A stretch of 64,000 nucleotides of DNA from Bolinopsis microptera (GCF_026151205.1 NC_087077.1:18507975-18571974); one strand, 5' to 3'. Counted from the stretch's first letter, positions 23,321 through 36,170 are shown. Notes: generated by a model not told the origin, from the sequence alone. Numbers and translations are program-made.

Positions 23321-24668
23321 AAGAGAGGCTGGGCCTGGTTGGCCCACGAGAGGATAGCACATGGATGCTTTGCCTACCTCTGGGGTATGGCAGTCCTGTG
23401 GGAGGATGCCGGTGGAATCAAGATGTGTAATCAAGGATGATGGTAAGTGTTGTGGGGTGTGTCATAGATGAATGCTTAGCGGTGGTTGAGTGTGGAAGAG
23501 AGAGGCGAACTAAGACGACGTTTGAGTAGTCGCTATGTTACACCGGTCTGGTCCAACTCCTCTGGCACCATTAAGCGTTTAGTGTGGTTTGCGAAGTTGA
23601 CGATGGTGGAGATGTGTTGGTTGTCGAATATGTCATTGACAGAGAGGTAGTAGTCCCGGAAATGTTGACTTCTTATTTGGGCAATAGCCGGGCACTGTCC
23701 GAGAAAGTGTGAGACAGTCTCCTCTTCGTCGCATTTAGGACAAGCACTTGTGTCTGATTTACGAATTTTATGTAGGTGTTTGTTAAGGCCACAATGTCCC
23801 GTGATGAGGTGCACTGCAGTTCTGTAATTTTGTGTGGTTTGCGAAGTTGACGATGGTGGAGATGTGTTGGTTGTCGAATATGTCATTGACAGAGAGGTAG
23901 TAGTCCCGGAAATGTTGACTTCTTATTTGGGCAATAGCCGGGCACTGTCCGAGAAAGTGTGAGACAGTCTCCTCTTCGTCGCATTTAGGACAAGCACTTG
24001 TGTCTGATTTACGAATTTTATGTAGGTGTTTGTTAAGGCCACAATGTCCCGTGATGAGGTGCACTGCAGTTCTGTAATTTTGTCTGTTGTTACTGAGTGT
24101 AGTGTTGAGATTTTTGATGATGTTGATGTTTTTGTGTCCGAGTGTCAGTTTAGTGTGTCTGGGACCATCAGTAATCCATGATTCTTGATTAAGTTTGGTG
24201 ACTTTGTCGTCGATCAGGCGTTTGATGTAAGATTGTGGAATTGGGCAATTCAAAGTGGATTCACTGGTTGTGCCAATTTTGGCCAGCTCGTCTGCTTTTT
24301 CATTACCCCCCACAATCCGATGTGTGCAGCTATCCATCTGATCTCTAAGGTGTTAGTGGATCCGAGTGTATTGAGGGTGTCGTAACAGTCTCTAGTAGTT
24401 CTACTCCTCGTTTGAGGATGAGGATACAGCTTGAATAGAGGAGAGACTGTCTGACCATATGATGATGTGTGTGTTGGTATAAGTTGACAGATATTTACAA
24501 GCTTCGATGATGGCAGTGAGTTCTGTTTGATAAACAGTGCAATAATCGGGAAGCTTGAATGATCTTTCCTCTAGGGTAGTGTTGTTGTTGTCAGTGGTGA
24601 TAATATAACCAGCCCCGCTACCTGAGTCTGTGCATGACCTGTCTGTGTAACAGGTGAAATCAATATTG
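23321..24668 (-). pseudogene. LINE 3' fragment, copy 3, with internal 250-bp duplication
   Basis: Same RNase H plus zinc-knuckle fragment, but 23582-23831 is repeated in tandem at 23832-24081, duplicating the zinc-knuckle region. The GCG codon run at the knuckle is shortened (GDEEE to DEEE), and the C run in the GNEKAD motif is six rather than five. A frame of 184 residues at 23783-24337 spans RNase H motif GNEKADELAK to the duplication joint. Confidence 0.75.
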
Positions 24669-26235
24669 ATCTTTTAAGTTTACAATATATTTTTAATATT
24701 CTTCTATATGTTACTATTGTTTCCATATTTCAATATTTTCTATACCCAGTCGGCTCAGTTTGTTTTTGGTCCGGACCTTGCTTGCTGGCCCTGACATGGC
24801 TCTCTAGCTTGGGCAGGTGTGACTTATATGTATATATATATATAAAGTTCTCTAGCTTGTCGGGATATGTCGGGGTTTGTCGGGGTTTGTCCGAGCCAGG
24901 AGGCTACATGATGCCTTTTGAGCCAAATATCCTATACATTTAAAGCCAGCTGCATGAATAATGTAAAAATGTAACTGGTGGAAAGGCAGTTGGTTGCGCC
25001 AACAGGCAACATTACGCCACTGACCAGTATTAGATTAAAAACTAATATAAATATTAGTAGCGCTATAATTTGTCATCACAATAACTGGAACAATGAAAGA
25101 CAAAAAGTAAAGCTAGCACAACACATATTGATGTGGAGAGTCAGGGCACATCTTCAAAATATGTTAAATATTTAGCAGCAGACTAATCCCACATAGACTG
25201 TATTCCTTAATTAATAAAGAAAGGTTTGGTCTGGTGTTGTGGTAAAGCTTACTTTTATAACTATTGTTGTCCAGGCGTGCTGCTCACCTGATTCAGCCCA
25301 AGAACTGGTCAAATATCATTTTTTGAATGAGGGACTAACTAATAATATGAAAGCTAAGCCTAAACAATATATTCTCTGTGATCTGTAGGATAATGTCTAT
25401 CGAGACGTTGAACTAAGCAATAATACACCAAATTAACAAAATTGCCTATATCTCGTAGGTGTCTTCACTCCAAAAACCTAATGCTTCTACAATTTTCAAA
25501 ATTTTTCCAAGAAATTTTCAGGATATGTGTAGAATCGCATTTCGCAATTCGCACTTACTTTTCTGATTTTTCCATTCACACCCTTTTGTAAAAAGGCAAT
25601 AGTGAAAGGTTACGAATGGTCGTATTTTATTTGCAGAAAAAGAGGATTTTGGAGAACGAGGAAGGCGGGTCTCGATTTCGTTTCCGTTTATCACACTTTA
25701 CCATGACAACTAGACAACTAATTATGCGTGCAGCGCACAAGGGTTGCTTGTGGAGATGTGACTACTGATGCAGATGTGTAAAATTATAAAATATAAGCAT
25801 AGCTCACCATTTGCTTACAATTTCTAAATTACAGATAAAAATTAAGTTCTACGGCAATTGAATTGATCACAAGTGTTTCCTATTTAAAACATAACGTTTC
25901 ATACTTCATATTATGAAGTGAGCTGAGTAGAGCTTGTAGTTGTAGTGAATGGAAATCTATCGTCCCGTCACAACAAAACAAACGGCGCAATTCTTGTTAA
26001 TTTCGCCCTTCATAAAATTGGGCGGCATTATTTTCGAAAATTTCCGGGCAGAATTCAGACTTTGTCCGCCAAATAGTACCTCGTATAGTTGCAGTTATGA
26101 TGGGTGTCGGACATGTGAACGTAACCTCCGTCACCCCAGTGTCCTCCCCAACTGTTTTTAATAGCGAAGGATTCAGCGTTGTATCCAACCATGGCGACAG
26201 CGTGACTTTTGCCATCCCTTGCAGGTCGTTGTCCT

Positions 26236-27270
26236 TCACTCTAGTACTGCTTCATCATGCTCGTCACCTCCCAGTTCTTGAGTGGTAACTTGCATTTGAG
26301 GTGGTGCTGCTCGTTCAGGGGTTACTTGTGTTCGTCGAGTAGACATTCTCAGCATGATTTGGGAAATCTTCAGCTTTAAGAACTTTCTAAAACTCTTAAC
26401 TGTAATGGTATATATAAAGAAGTTAGCCATTATGTTGAGGTACTGCACTAAAATAACTGGTCGCCCACACTCCAGTGCCTGCTCTGCTCCGAGGAGCCAA
26501 GTTTATAAATGCAACACCGAACGGAAGAGTGGAAAGTAACAAGACTCCCACTGTTAGCAGCACTGTTATCACCCCCTCCCACCGTAATGTTCGTCCGTGC
26601 TGGGAGCTTGCCTTTTTAGCGACAACCAGAACATAAATTGATGTAACTATGAGGGCTATATACGCGAGAGCGTTAACGACCGGGAATGTTATCAGAATAT
26701 ACCATTTGTACCATGATGGGAGATTTGGGTGAAGTGTAACCATAGTTACAATCATAGTCATGGTAACTAAAGTAAGCCACATTTCTGAGATAGATTATCT
26801 TCACCATTAGTACTGGAGAGTAAACAACCACTGCTAGGAGCCAGATTAAAATACAGATTTTGTGTCCGAACCGTGAGGACCAGACTCTGGATTTCAGGGG
26901 TATTTCAAGATTGTCAGCTTAAGGGTTGTCAGAGTGCAAGTTTGGAACAGGGTCACCTCAATACAAATCCAGCTCATATTTTCTGAAACTTCACAAAGCA
27001 GTTCTCCTACCACCCAGCGGTCTGTGATGAATGCCAAAGTGATTGGGAATACTTTGAAAACAGTTTGTAAAAGGTCGCAGATAGCCATGTGCTGCATCAC
27101 CGCTATGATAACCTTCTGCAGTTTGATGGCATTGTATCTTATAGTCGCTACAAGAATGATGCCGTCCCCAATTAGGGACGCCATAAGAGTAATAAAGCTC
27201 CATAAGATGAAGATACATCGCTCCCGGTCATCTGTTATTACGTAAGTGTCTTGTTGTCTGTTCGCATTTA
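26236..27270 (-). pseudogene. Rhodopsin-like GPCR, copy 3, frameshifted
   Basis: Alignable along its whole length to copies 1 and 2 but split into at least three frames. A base lost near 27245 breaks the frame after about eight codons, another is lost near 26896 after helix 3, one is gained near 26727, and several more lie near 26462-26500. The TAG stop of the other copies reads GAG, extending the last frame to 26236. The helix-5 block matches copy 1 rather than copy 2. If the indels are assembly errors the gene could be intact; read depth would settle this. Confidence 0.75.
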
Positions 27271-28639
27271 TACGAACTAGAATACATAACTAGAATGAAT
27301 ACCCGTTGTAACAGGATTGAAGCTAGTCATAATTTTTCACAGTAAGTTTTTACAAATTCAACAAATGTTCATCAGACCCGAAAATATAGAAAAGAAAAGG
27401 TTAATGAAATCATAATTATTACAACATAATAATCATAAAGCCCGCTGCAATAATCACTGCAGCCGTATTAATATTATTTTCATTAATACACAGTATTTAT
27501 ATATAGTATTATATATATAGTATTTATATATAGTTTTATATAGTTTTATATATAGTATTCTAAAACGAGCTAAACCTCTCTAATCAAGTATCTGACTGAA
27601 AAGCCGCACAATGTTTTGAGTAACGAGGTTTGTGATGTTATTTGGGTGTATTGGGGTCTATAGATCAAACAAAATTGGGTAGACAAAAAGTATATTGTGT
27701 CCACCAGGTCTGTGGCCACGCCCTTTTATATGATCGTGGGAAAATCTTACCTTTTCCTAATATAAAAATTCATATTTTGCTCAATCAAAGCAAGTAGGGT
27801 ATCAAAACCTAATGTTTTTTGACCCAAGAAATCGATTGGTGACATCTATTTGACTTTCAGACCATTCCCAGATAAGCTAACCACGCCCATATTTACAATT
27901 GAGCGTCAAATTTCCAAAATGTAAGCAATTTTTTTTGGGCAAGTTGGGTGTTGAGGACCTATGTTTTTTGACCCAAGAATTTTGATTGGTGATATCTATT
28001 TGACTTTCAGACCACTTTCAGATAAGATAACCACGCCATATTTACAATCGAGCGCAAGAATTCCCAAATACTCATGGATCTGAAGACATTCCGTCTATAT
28101 AACTTCCGCCCCGGGGTTTGAGACTTGGAATAGCTCAAGTGACCCATCAGAAACAATTTTGACCTGGGAAGAAATTGTAGCTATGGTGCAGTTTTGCGCA
28201 ATTGACCCACGCCCTTTTTGGCACTTTTGCGACTTTATAATCAAAATAGCTCCGCTTCTAATTGGAATTAAAAGCTAAACTTGGCTTTGGAGTTTTTCAG
28301 AATCATCACATTTAGGGGGGTAGAACATAATTTTTAAAGTCACTAGACATCAGGTTGTTTGAGTTATTGACCACACTTTTATCTCTCGCGAGTCATTTAT
28401 TAATTAATTTGCACTCTATAATACCTGATATCTCGGCTTTCTGATTATGGAGTAGGTGTGACTTGTCCGGGGAATTAATCTTGTTCAAAATCATCAGTTT
28501 AAGTAAGAGCATAATTTCAAAAGTCCTCAAATACATCAGGGTTGTGAGTTTTTTGGCCAAATCGATTTTTACGCTCTCTCGCCATAGGCAATTATATACT
28601 CTAAATCAATATAACTTCTGCTTATGTTTGGGAGTTCGA

Positions 28640-28945
28640 AAGCCATAGGGTCGACCGAGTCACTCGGCTTAGGTTTACCGAGGAATAGCGGATTTTACTC
28701 GGCTCCGGTCAGGAGGACATAAATTCCTCGGTTTTGCCTTGGCCTCGGTTAAAATTAAGTTGCTAATCCTCGGCTCGGGGAAATTTTTGAAGATTTTAAG
28801 GGTTACCGTCCGTAGTCATCGGCCTCAGGTTTTACGAAGAATAGCGATGTTTCTCGGCTTCGGTCAGGAGGGGACAATTACCTCGGTTTTTTTCTCGTTC
28901 CCGGCCTCGGTCGCAAATCCTGCCTCGGTTACCCTTGATCGAAGC
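28640..28945. repeat. Degenerate CTCGG-rich tandem repeat
   Basis: A unit of about 150 bp with ACTCGGCTCCGGTCAGGAGG and TTCCTCGGTTTTGCC motifs occurs about twice, with further partial copies. It lies inside the loop of the 27598-31841 foldback. Confidence 0.5.
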
Positions 28946-29659
28946 TGAATTTGCCTTTTATTTTCAGAACAATCACATTGAGTAGTGATTTTCAAAGTCC
29001 TCTGGTTTCAGGGTGCTGAGTCCAAAAGACATAAACCTTTCGCGACCAAGATCAAAGCTATGAGTCTATATTACTGAAGGAAGTTGGGACAAAACTCCAA
29101 AGAGGATAAAACTGCCAAACCTGATGGGGACAAGGGAATATATGAAGGGGGTTATCTGGGTAGATCGGACTTTAGTTCCGACATAGTAAGTTGTAGTATA
29201 TGTAGTTAAGCATTCGTGATAACTGCATGTCATAGTGACGAAATACTAAGATATCTGCCGCTTCTGGTGGGAGTTGAGTGTTAATCTTGGACATCTAAAA
29301 AAGATCAAGCTTCGCACTTGATTTGAGTTACTCAGTCATCCGTAGTAACCATGAGCTAGCTTCTAAATCCCCGTACTGCTATAATTTCTAAATATCCTTC
29401 ATCCAGGCTAAGCACCGAACTCCAATTAGAAGCGAGATACATTTCATGGAGTGTTGTAATTGTTGCAAGTAATTGCTTTGAAAACCCAAATTAATGTGAT
29501 AATTCTGACCATTTTGATGCCCGAGTTTAGATCCTAATCCAATCAGAAGTAAAGTAATTTTAATTTTAAGACGCCGCAATTGTACTCGCAAGAGCGTAAT
29601 CAAGGTGTGGGCGACAATTGACCCCCCGACAATAGACCCCCGACAATAATTTAATACAA

Positions 29660-29763
29660 TTAACCCTGACCCGGACTGACCTGACCCTGACCCTGACCCT
29701 GACCCTGACCCTGACCCTGACCCTGACCCTGACCCTGACCCTGACCCTGACCCTGACCCTGAC

Positions 29764-29798
<35 letters not shown>

Positions 29799-29801
29799 CC
29801 A

Positions 29802-29840
<39 letters not shown>

Positions 29841-30616
29841 CCCTGAGCCTGACCCTGACCCTGATCCTGATCCTGATCCTGACCCTGACCCTAACCCTGA
29901 CTCAGGACCTCAGGACCCTAACCATGACCCTGATTTCTGACCCAGGACCCTGACCGGACCCGGACCCCTAACCTGACCTTGACCCTGACATGACCTGACC
30001 TGACCAGGACCCTGACCCTGGACATGAACTGACCCTGACCCTTGACCCTGACCTGACCCTGACCACTGACCCTGACCCTGAGCTGACCCTGACCTGACCC
30101 TGACCCTGACCCTGACCTGACCCTGGAGCTCTGTGGCTGACCCTGACACTGACCCTTGGACCACTGGACCCTGATCATGATCCTGATCCTGACCCTGACC
30201 CTAACCTGACTCAGGACTTCAGGACCCAGGACCCCTAACCCTGACCCCTGATTCTGAACCAAGACCCTGACCTGGACCCAGGACTACCCTGGACCCTGAC
30301 CCTGTCCCATAACCCTGAGCTGACCCTGAGCTGAACCCTGACCCTGACCCTGACCCTGACCCTTGACCTGACCTGACCCTGATTCCTGATCTGTACCCTG
30401 ACCCTAACCTGACTCAGGACCCAGGACCCTAACCTGATTCTGACCAGGACCCTGACCAGGACCAGGCCCTAACCTGACCTGTCCTGACCTGACCCTGACC
30501 CGACCCGAACCCTGGACCCTTGACCTGACCCTGACCCTGACCATGACCCTGACTGGACCCAGGACCCCTAACCCTGGACCCTGACATGACCCAGGACCCT
30601 AACCCTATAACCCTAA
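29660..30616. repeat. Telomere-like CCCTGA hexamer array
   Basis: Long runs of GACCCT (TCAGGG on the other strand) grade into GAGCCT and irregular variants, with scattered canonical CCCTAA hexamers, especially at about 29889-29924 and 30596-30615. It is framed by inverted GGGGTCAATTGTCG-type motifs (left about 29613-29645, right about 30625-30840). The open frames translated from it (Arg-Val or Gly-Gln-Ser repeats) are artefacts of the period. Confidence 0.85.
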
Positions 30617-31898
30617 TTACTATGGGGGTCAATTGTCGAGGGGTCAATTGTTCGTAGATTTCGCGACAATTGTACCCCAGTGTAATTTCATAGGGGTCAA
30701 TTGTCGGGGGGTCAATTTTCGGAGGGTCATTTGTATTACTAATCCCTAAGGGATTTCGCGGACAATTGCGCCCCAATGTAATTACATAGGGGGTTCAACG
30801 GACGGGGGTCAATGTCAGGGTGGGGTCCAATTGGCGGGGTACCCGTAAAAAATAGGTTTTGGGCCAAAAAAATCTATCAACCTGATTTGAGGATTTTATA
30901 TTTACTGATCTACCCCTACTGAAACTGATGATTTTGAAACATTGTTAATGCCCCGGTATGGCACCTATGCTCAATCAGGAAGCCGAGATATCTGGTATTT
31001 AGTGCGCAAATGATCTGCTCGGAGCGAAAAAAAAAGGTGGTGGTCATATAACTCAACAACCTGGTGTCTAGTGACTGGAAACATTATGGCTCTACCCCCT
31101 TGATCTGAACAACTTTTTAAAGCCAGTTTAGCTTTTAATTCCAATTAGAAGCGGAGTTATTTTTGATTTTAATGTCGCAAAATGTGCCCAACAAAAAGGG
31201 CGCCGGTCATGCGCAAAACTGCACCATGCCACAATTTCTACCAGGCAAAATGTTTCTGATGGGTCACTCGAGCTTTTCAAAGTTCTCAAAACCCCAGGGC
31301 GGGAGGATGTTATATAGGGTCGGGAAATGTCTTCAGTCCATGAGTTATTTTGGGAATTCTTGGCGCTCGATTGTAAATATGGGCGTGGTTATCTTATCTG
31401 GGAGTAGTGGTCTGAAATCTGAAAGTCAATTAGATGTCACCAATCAAATTTCATGGGTCAAAATACATAGGTCTCAACACCCAACTTGCCCAAAAAAAAT
31501 TGCTTACAATTTTGGGAATTTGTGACGCTCTAATTGTAAAATATGGGCCGTGGGTTAGATTTTATGGGAATGGTCTGAAAGTCAAATAGATGTAACCATC
31601 ATCGATTTCTTGGGTACAAAAAAAACATTAGGTTTGATACCCTACTTGCTTTGATTGAGCAAATAGGAATTTATATTAGGAAAAGTAAGATTTTCCCCAA
31701 CCGATCATATTAAAGGCGTGGGCCCACAGACCGGGTGGAAACAGAACCTTTTTGCTACCCAAATTTTGTTTGATCTATAGACCCCACAATAAACCCAAAT
31801 AACATCACAAACTCGTATACTCAAAACATGTCCGGCTTTTCGTCTTATAACAGGATTACTCCCGTGGTGAGATGAACCTGATGTATGATACTACTATT

Positions 31899-32010
31899 AA
31901 GCCCACTCTGTGCCACGGCACTTTATGGTATTACTAGCGCTAGGGGGTTAGTCTACGAGCCCTAAGTGTGTGTTATCACCTAGCAATTCGCGCTTGGTTT
32001 TAAAGTATAT
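31899..32010. repeat. Direct repeat flanking the 34-bp satellite, left copy
   Basis: CCACTCTGTGCCACGGCACTTTA and the following GGGGGTTAGTC...ACGAGC sequence recur at 34225-34330, about 75-80% alike by eye. The pair encloses the satellite at 32389-34130. Confidence 0.55.
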
Positions 32011-32388
32011 TAACGTTATACGTTTTTGCAGTATTACATTAATAGCCTAGACTTGGTTATTGGTTAATAACCTATGTATTTGTGACATTCAAAATTCTTC
32101 GGTTGTGAGTGTTGCTTCTAGGAATCTTGGGGATTCAAAATTAACACTAGAATTCTTATGCAATAAATAATGTTCACTTCTTTCTTAAAGGCTTTTAATT
32201 AAAGAAGTAATTTTCAATTGAAAATATGGCCCGGAAACAGCCAAATTCATGAAACGTATTTCTGTGTACTTTCAATAACTCATATATACATCAAAATTAT
32301 CGGTAAATTGTGTTGGTTCTGGCAATCTCCTGTTCAAGACTCAGAATAAGGCCCGTCCACTATTTGCTTAGTCTCTTATTGCGTTCTC

Positions 32389-34130
32389 CGTGATTCGGCG
32401 CTGTATCTTTGTGTGAGGTTCTCCGTGATTTGCTCAGTATCTTTGTGGAGGTTCGCGTGGATTTGCTCTGTATCTTTGTGGAGGTTCTCCGTGGATTTGC
32501 TCTGTATCTTTGTGGAGGTTCTCCGTGTTTTGCTCAGTTTCTTTGTGGAGGTTCTCTGTGATTTGTCAGTATACTTTGTGGAGGTTCTCGTGATTTGACG
32601 CAGTATCTTTGTGGAGTTCTCCGTGATTGCTCAGTATCTTTGTGGAGGTTTTTCGTGATTGCTCAGTATCTTTGTGGGACTGTGGAGGTTCTCCTGTATT
32701 TTGCGCAAGGATCTTTGTGGAGGTTATCCGTGATTTGCTTAGTATCTTTGTGGAGGTTCTCGTGATTTGCTCATTTATCTTTGTGGAGGTTCTCCGTGAT
32801 TTGCTCAGTATCTTGGGAGGTTACTCGTGATTTGCTCGTATCTTTGGGCGTTCTTCCGTGATTTGCGCCAGTATCTTTAGTGGGTTCTCGTGGTTTTGCT
32901 CAGTATCTTTGTGGAGGTTCTCCGTGATTTGATCAGTTTCTTTGTGGAGGTTCCCGTTGGTTTGCTCTGTATCGTTGGGTAGGTTCTCCGTGTTTTTTTT
33001 TGACTCAGATCTATGTGGAGGTTCTCCGTGATTTGCTCAGACTTTGTGGAGGTTCTCCGTGATTTGCTCAGTATCTTTGTGGAGGTTCTCCGTTGATGTG
33101 CGCAGTATCTTTGTGGAGGTTCTCGTGATTTGCTCAGTATTCTTTGTGGAGGGTTCTCCGTGATTGCCATCAGTATCTTTGTGGAGGTTCTCCGGGATTT
33201 GCTAAGTTTCTTTGTGGAGGTTCTCCGTGATTTGCGCAGTATCTTTGTGGAGGTTATCGTGTTTTTGCTCAGTATCTTTGTGGAGGGTTCTCCGTGATGT
33301 GCCTTCAGTATCTTGTGGAGGTTCTCCGGATTTATCAGTATTCTTTGTGGAGGTTCTCGTGATTCTGCTCAGTATCTTGGTGGGGTTCTCCGTGATTTGC
33401 TCAGTTTCTTTGTGGAGGTTCTCCGTGATTTGCACAGTATCCTTTGTGGAGGTTCTCCGTGAGTCTCAGTATCTTTGTGGAGGTTCTCCCGTGATTTGTC
33501 AGTATCTTTGTGGAGGTTCTCCGTGATTTGCTCATGATCTTTGTGGATGTGGAGGTTATCCGTGATTTGCGCAGGGTATCTTTGTGGGAGGGTTCTACGT
33601 GGATTTGCTTAGTATCTTTGTGGAGGTTCTCCCGGTTTTGCTCAGTATCTTGTGGAGGTACTCGTGATTGGCTCAGTTCTTATGTGAGGTTCTCCGTTGA
33701 TTTGCTCAGTATCGTTGTGGACGGTTTCTCCGTGATTTGCGCAGTTTCTTTGCGGGAGTTCTCGGATTTTGCCTCAGTATCTTTGTGAGGTTCTCCGTGA
33801 TTTGCTCAGTATCTTTGCGGAGGTTTTCTCCGTGGGTTTGTTCCGTATCTTTGTGGGAGGGTCTCCGTGATTTGCTCAGTATCTTTGTGGAGGTTCTCCG
33901 GGATTGCTCAGTTCTTTGTGGAGGTTCTCCGTGATTTGCTCAGTATCTTTGTGGTAAGCGTTCTCCGTGATTTGCTCAGTATCTTTGTTGGAGGTTCGCG
34001 TGATTTGACTCCAGTATCTTTGTGGAGGGTGCTTCCGTGATTTGTCAGTATCTTGGGGACTGTGATGGTTCTCGTGTTTGCTCAAGGATCTTTTGTGGAG
34101 GTTCTCGTGTGTTGTCAGTATCTTTTGCGG
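32389..34130. repeat. Decayed satellite of about 34 bp, roughly 50 copies
   Basis: The consensus is roughly GTATCTTTGTGGAGGTTCTC followed by CGTGATTTGCTCA. Nearly every copy has its own single-base indels, so no reading frame persists. The several 60-104-codon open frames across it are not genes. Confidence 0.85.
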
Positions 34131-34224
34131 TGGATTTCAAAACATAATTCATTAATACACGGTATTTCGAAAACGAGCTAAAACATCTACCGGGTGTTGG
34201 TACTTATCTCCAATTCATTTAACC

Positions 34225-34330
34225 CTAAGCCACTCTGTGACAGGGCACTTTACTAGTTTACTAGCTGCAGGGGGTTAGTCCTTACGAGCAGAGTGTGTAT
34301 CACCAGCAATTTGCAGCTTGGCTGCTGCAC
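34225..34330. repeat. Direct repeat flanking the 34-bp satellite, right copy
   Basis: Partner of 31899-32010. Just before it, ACGAGCTAAAACATCTA at about 34168 also matches the sequence left of the foldback at about 27560, so older host sequence is seen on both sides of the inserted material. Confidence 0.5.
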
Positions 34331-35972
34331 CTGGGTGGTGTATAGTAATTAACTTGAACGCAATATTGCGGGGAATAGGTGACAGAAAATGACAGAAAGA
34401 TGGGACGAAGCATATCCAAATTTCGGTCCCACCTTCAAGAATTCTAAAATAAGCAGATGTCAGGTGAATTTGCGTTATTATCCATTAATACTACGATGTT
34501 AAAGAGCGAGCGCCTTTATATAAACATTAAACGTTGGGGATTGGAATGGAAAATACCATTTTTGGACATTTTTTTTTTTAAAAATTAATTTATTATTATT
34601 TATTCATATATATAAATCAAGCGTTACATTTCAGCCATGCAAAATACAATGGACATTTTTTTGATATTCTATGGATAATAAATGGTACGCAATATAAGTT
34701 GCTTAATGTTGGCCGGTTGCACAACTAATTAAATAAAGAAAAATAAACTTGATTACATAATTATCTAAATTCTCACGTGAGTAGGTTCGATTTGGGTTCG
34801 GAGAGAACGTTTTGGACGTTTTTTAAGAAAATGGCAAAAGTTGCCTTTTTTGCCGTTTTCCATTGCGTTTTTCCAACCTGGCCGATAATGCAGCAAACCT
34901 TCAGGAAGATTTTGCCTGTTCTAATGGGTCCGGATGAAGGATTCCTAGATTTTTTCTTTGGCAAGTTGGCCGGCCTCTGGTATCGTTGTCTCAGTCTGCA
35001 AAATATCATGGAGTAACCATAAGAAATCGGACCGTTGTAGGTATAATAGTTTATAGTACTTGAAAAATTAGATATCGGGCGACATTGGAATTCTTAATGT
35101 TGCAAAATTTAAGTTGTAAAGAGACCGCGAGGGTCAGCACCGGTAGCACAGACACGATAAGTCTCCAAAATAATAGGGCTGATATCGCAATGGTTTATGG
35201 AATAATTTATGTTACTTAATATAGGTTCGCTTCTGGCACACAAGTACGTTCCTCCAATCACTCCTAGCTTAGTTCTTGTATAGAGTCCATTTCAGAAGAA
35301 AGTTATTTGTGATGGCGGTATACCCTTTTGTGGGGGGGTTTTCCGGGAAGCCTTTCGACAATTTAGCAAGAGAGGATTTGAAAGTTTCAAAGATTGGATT
35401 GAGTTTTAATAGCTGCAGAAATTCAGGTATTATAGAGAATATTTGGACGTTATTGATTCTTTCGTAAGTATGCTACTACGATTCGAAAATTTTTCTTTCT
35501 GCAAGTATGACCGCCCAGTGCAGATTAGAAATGTTGCAATAGTAAGGGGACGGGTGGAAACGCGGCACGTGCAAAGATTTTGGAGTGGACATTTGATCCG
35601 GTTTTGTTGTCTTTTTTCGTTGTGTGAACGTATTTTCTTATCTCTCGTTCCCTGTGACCCACGGGCTCTCTAGTTATGAATAAAAACAACTTCTATACTT
35701 ATTGAACTTAAATATTCTTAATATTATTCATTAATATTATCAAGTGAAATATCCAATAAATTAGAAAAACTTTGCATTATTCCGCAGGTAGGTGCTTGTG
35801 AGTGGAACACTGCCACAAGTAAAATGGCTGCCTCCTGCATGCTCCGGCACGCATCCCTCACTAAAAGGCGGGTCTGTATGGTGGTTCAGTAGGTTGGGAG
35901 AGAGTTCGGTTAGGCTGGGTTTAGGAATGCGGTTTTCCGTTGGAAAGTTCCAGAAGGGGAGGAGGTCGCGTA
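34331..35972. other. No recognised gene
   Basis: Contains a 79-codon open frame at 34777-35016 on each strand without a known domain. An ATG at 35824 opens a short Met-Ala-Ala-Ser-Cys frame that stops after 22 codons. Neither can be assigned. Confidence 0.4.
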
Positions 35973-36170
35973 GGAGGTTGCAGTTGTGATGGTGTACGGG
36001 ACATGTGAAAGTAAACCTCCGTCAACCCAGTGTTACTCCAGCCAACCTGTTTTTTATAGCGTAGGGATTCAGCGTTGTTCCACCCATGGGTGACAGCGTG
36101 ATTTGGGCCATCCTTGCAGGTCGTTGTCCTTCAGTACCCCCCTCTTGTACTGCTTCATCTTGCTAGTCAC
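35973..36170. pseudogene. Truncated fourth copy of the receptor unit's 3' flank
   Basis: GTTGCAGTTGTGATGGTG through CTTCATCTTGCTAGTCAC matches 16955-17128 with several single-base insertions. The match stops exactly where the receptor's stop codon begins, so the coding part is missing. It lies about 9 kb beyond copy 3, separated by the foldback and satellite. Confidence 0.7.

Larger units (their letters stand above)
22790..27320. repeat. Tandem receptor unit, copy 3 (decayed)
   Basis: Colinear with copies 1 and 2 but with many single-base indels through both LINE and receptor parts. The right end fades after about 27320 into sequence only loosely matching the other units. The foldback site is empty here as well (about 25028). 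The stretch 24910-26240 has no gene. The indel density suggests either pseudogenisation or lower consensus quality. Confidence 0.8.
27598..31841. mobile_element. Old foldback element with about 1-kb diverged inverted arms
   Basis: The left end GAAAAGCCGCACAATGTTTTG and the right end CAAAACATGTCCGGCTTTTC are inverted copies. Similarity continues inward for about 950 bp (27598-28560 against 30860-31841), with many indels, including GATATCTCGGCTTTCTGATT at about 28429. The loop holds degenerate CTCGG-rich repeats and a telomere-like array. No transposase was seen and no clear target duplication was found. Confidence 0.7.

Noticed and set aside
29566..30776. Arg-Val and Gly-Gln-Ser repeat proteins
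   Set aside because: Open frames produced by the CCCTGA hexamer period, with no conserved start or context.
35824..35890. Candidate first exon of D2HGDH with a mitochondrial-type start
   Set aside because: The frame stops after 22 codons, and no linking exons are found in the 5 kb before 41042, which is filled by a dead LINE.
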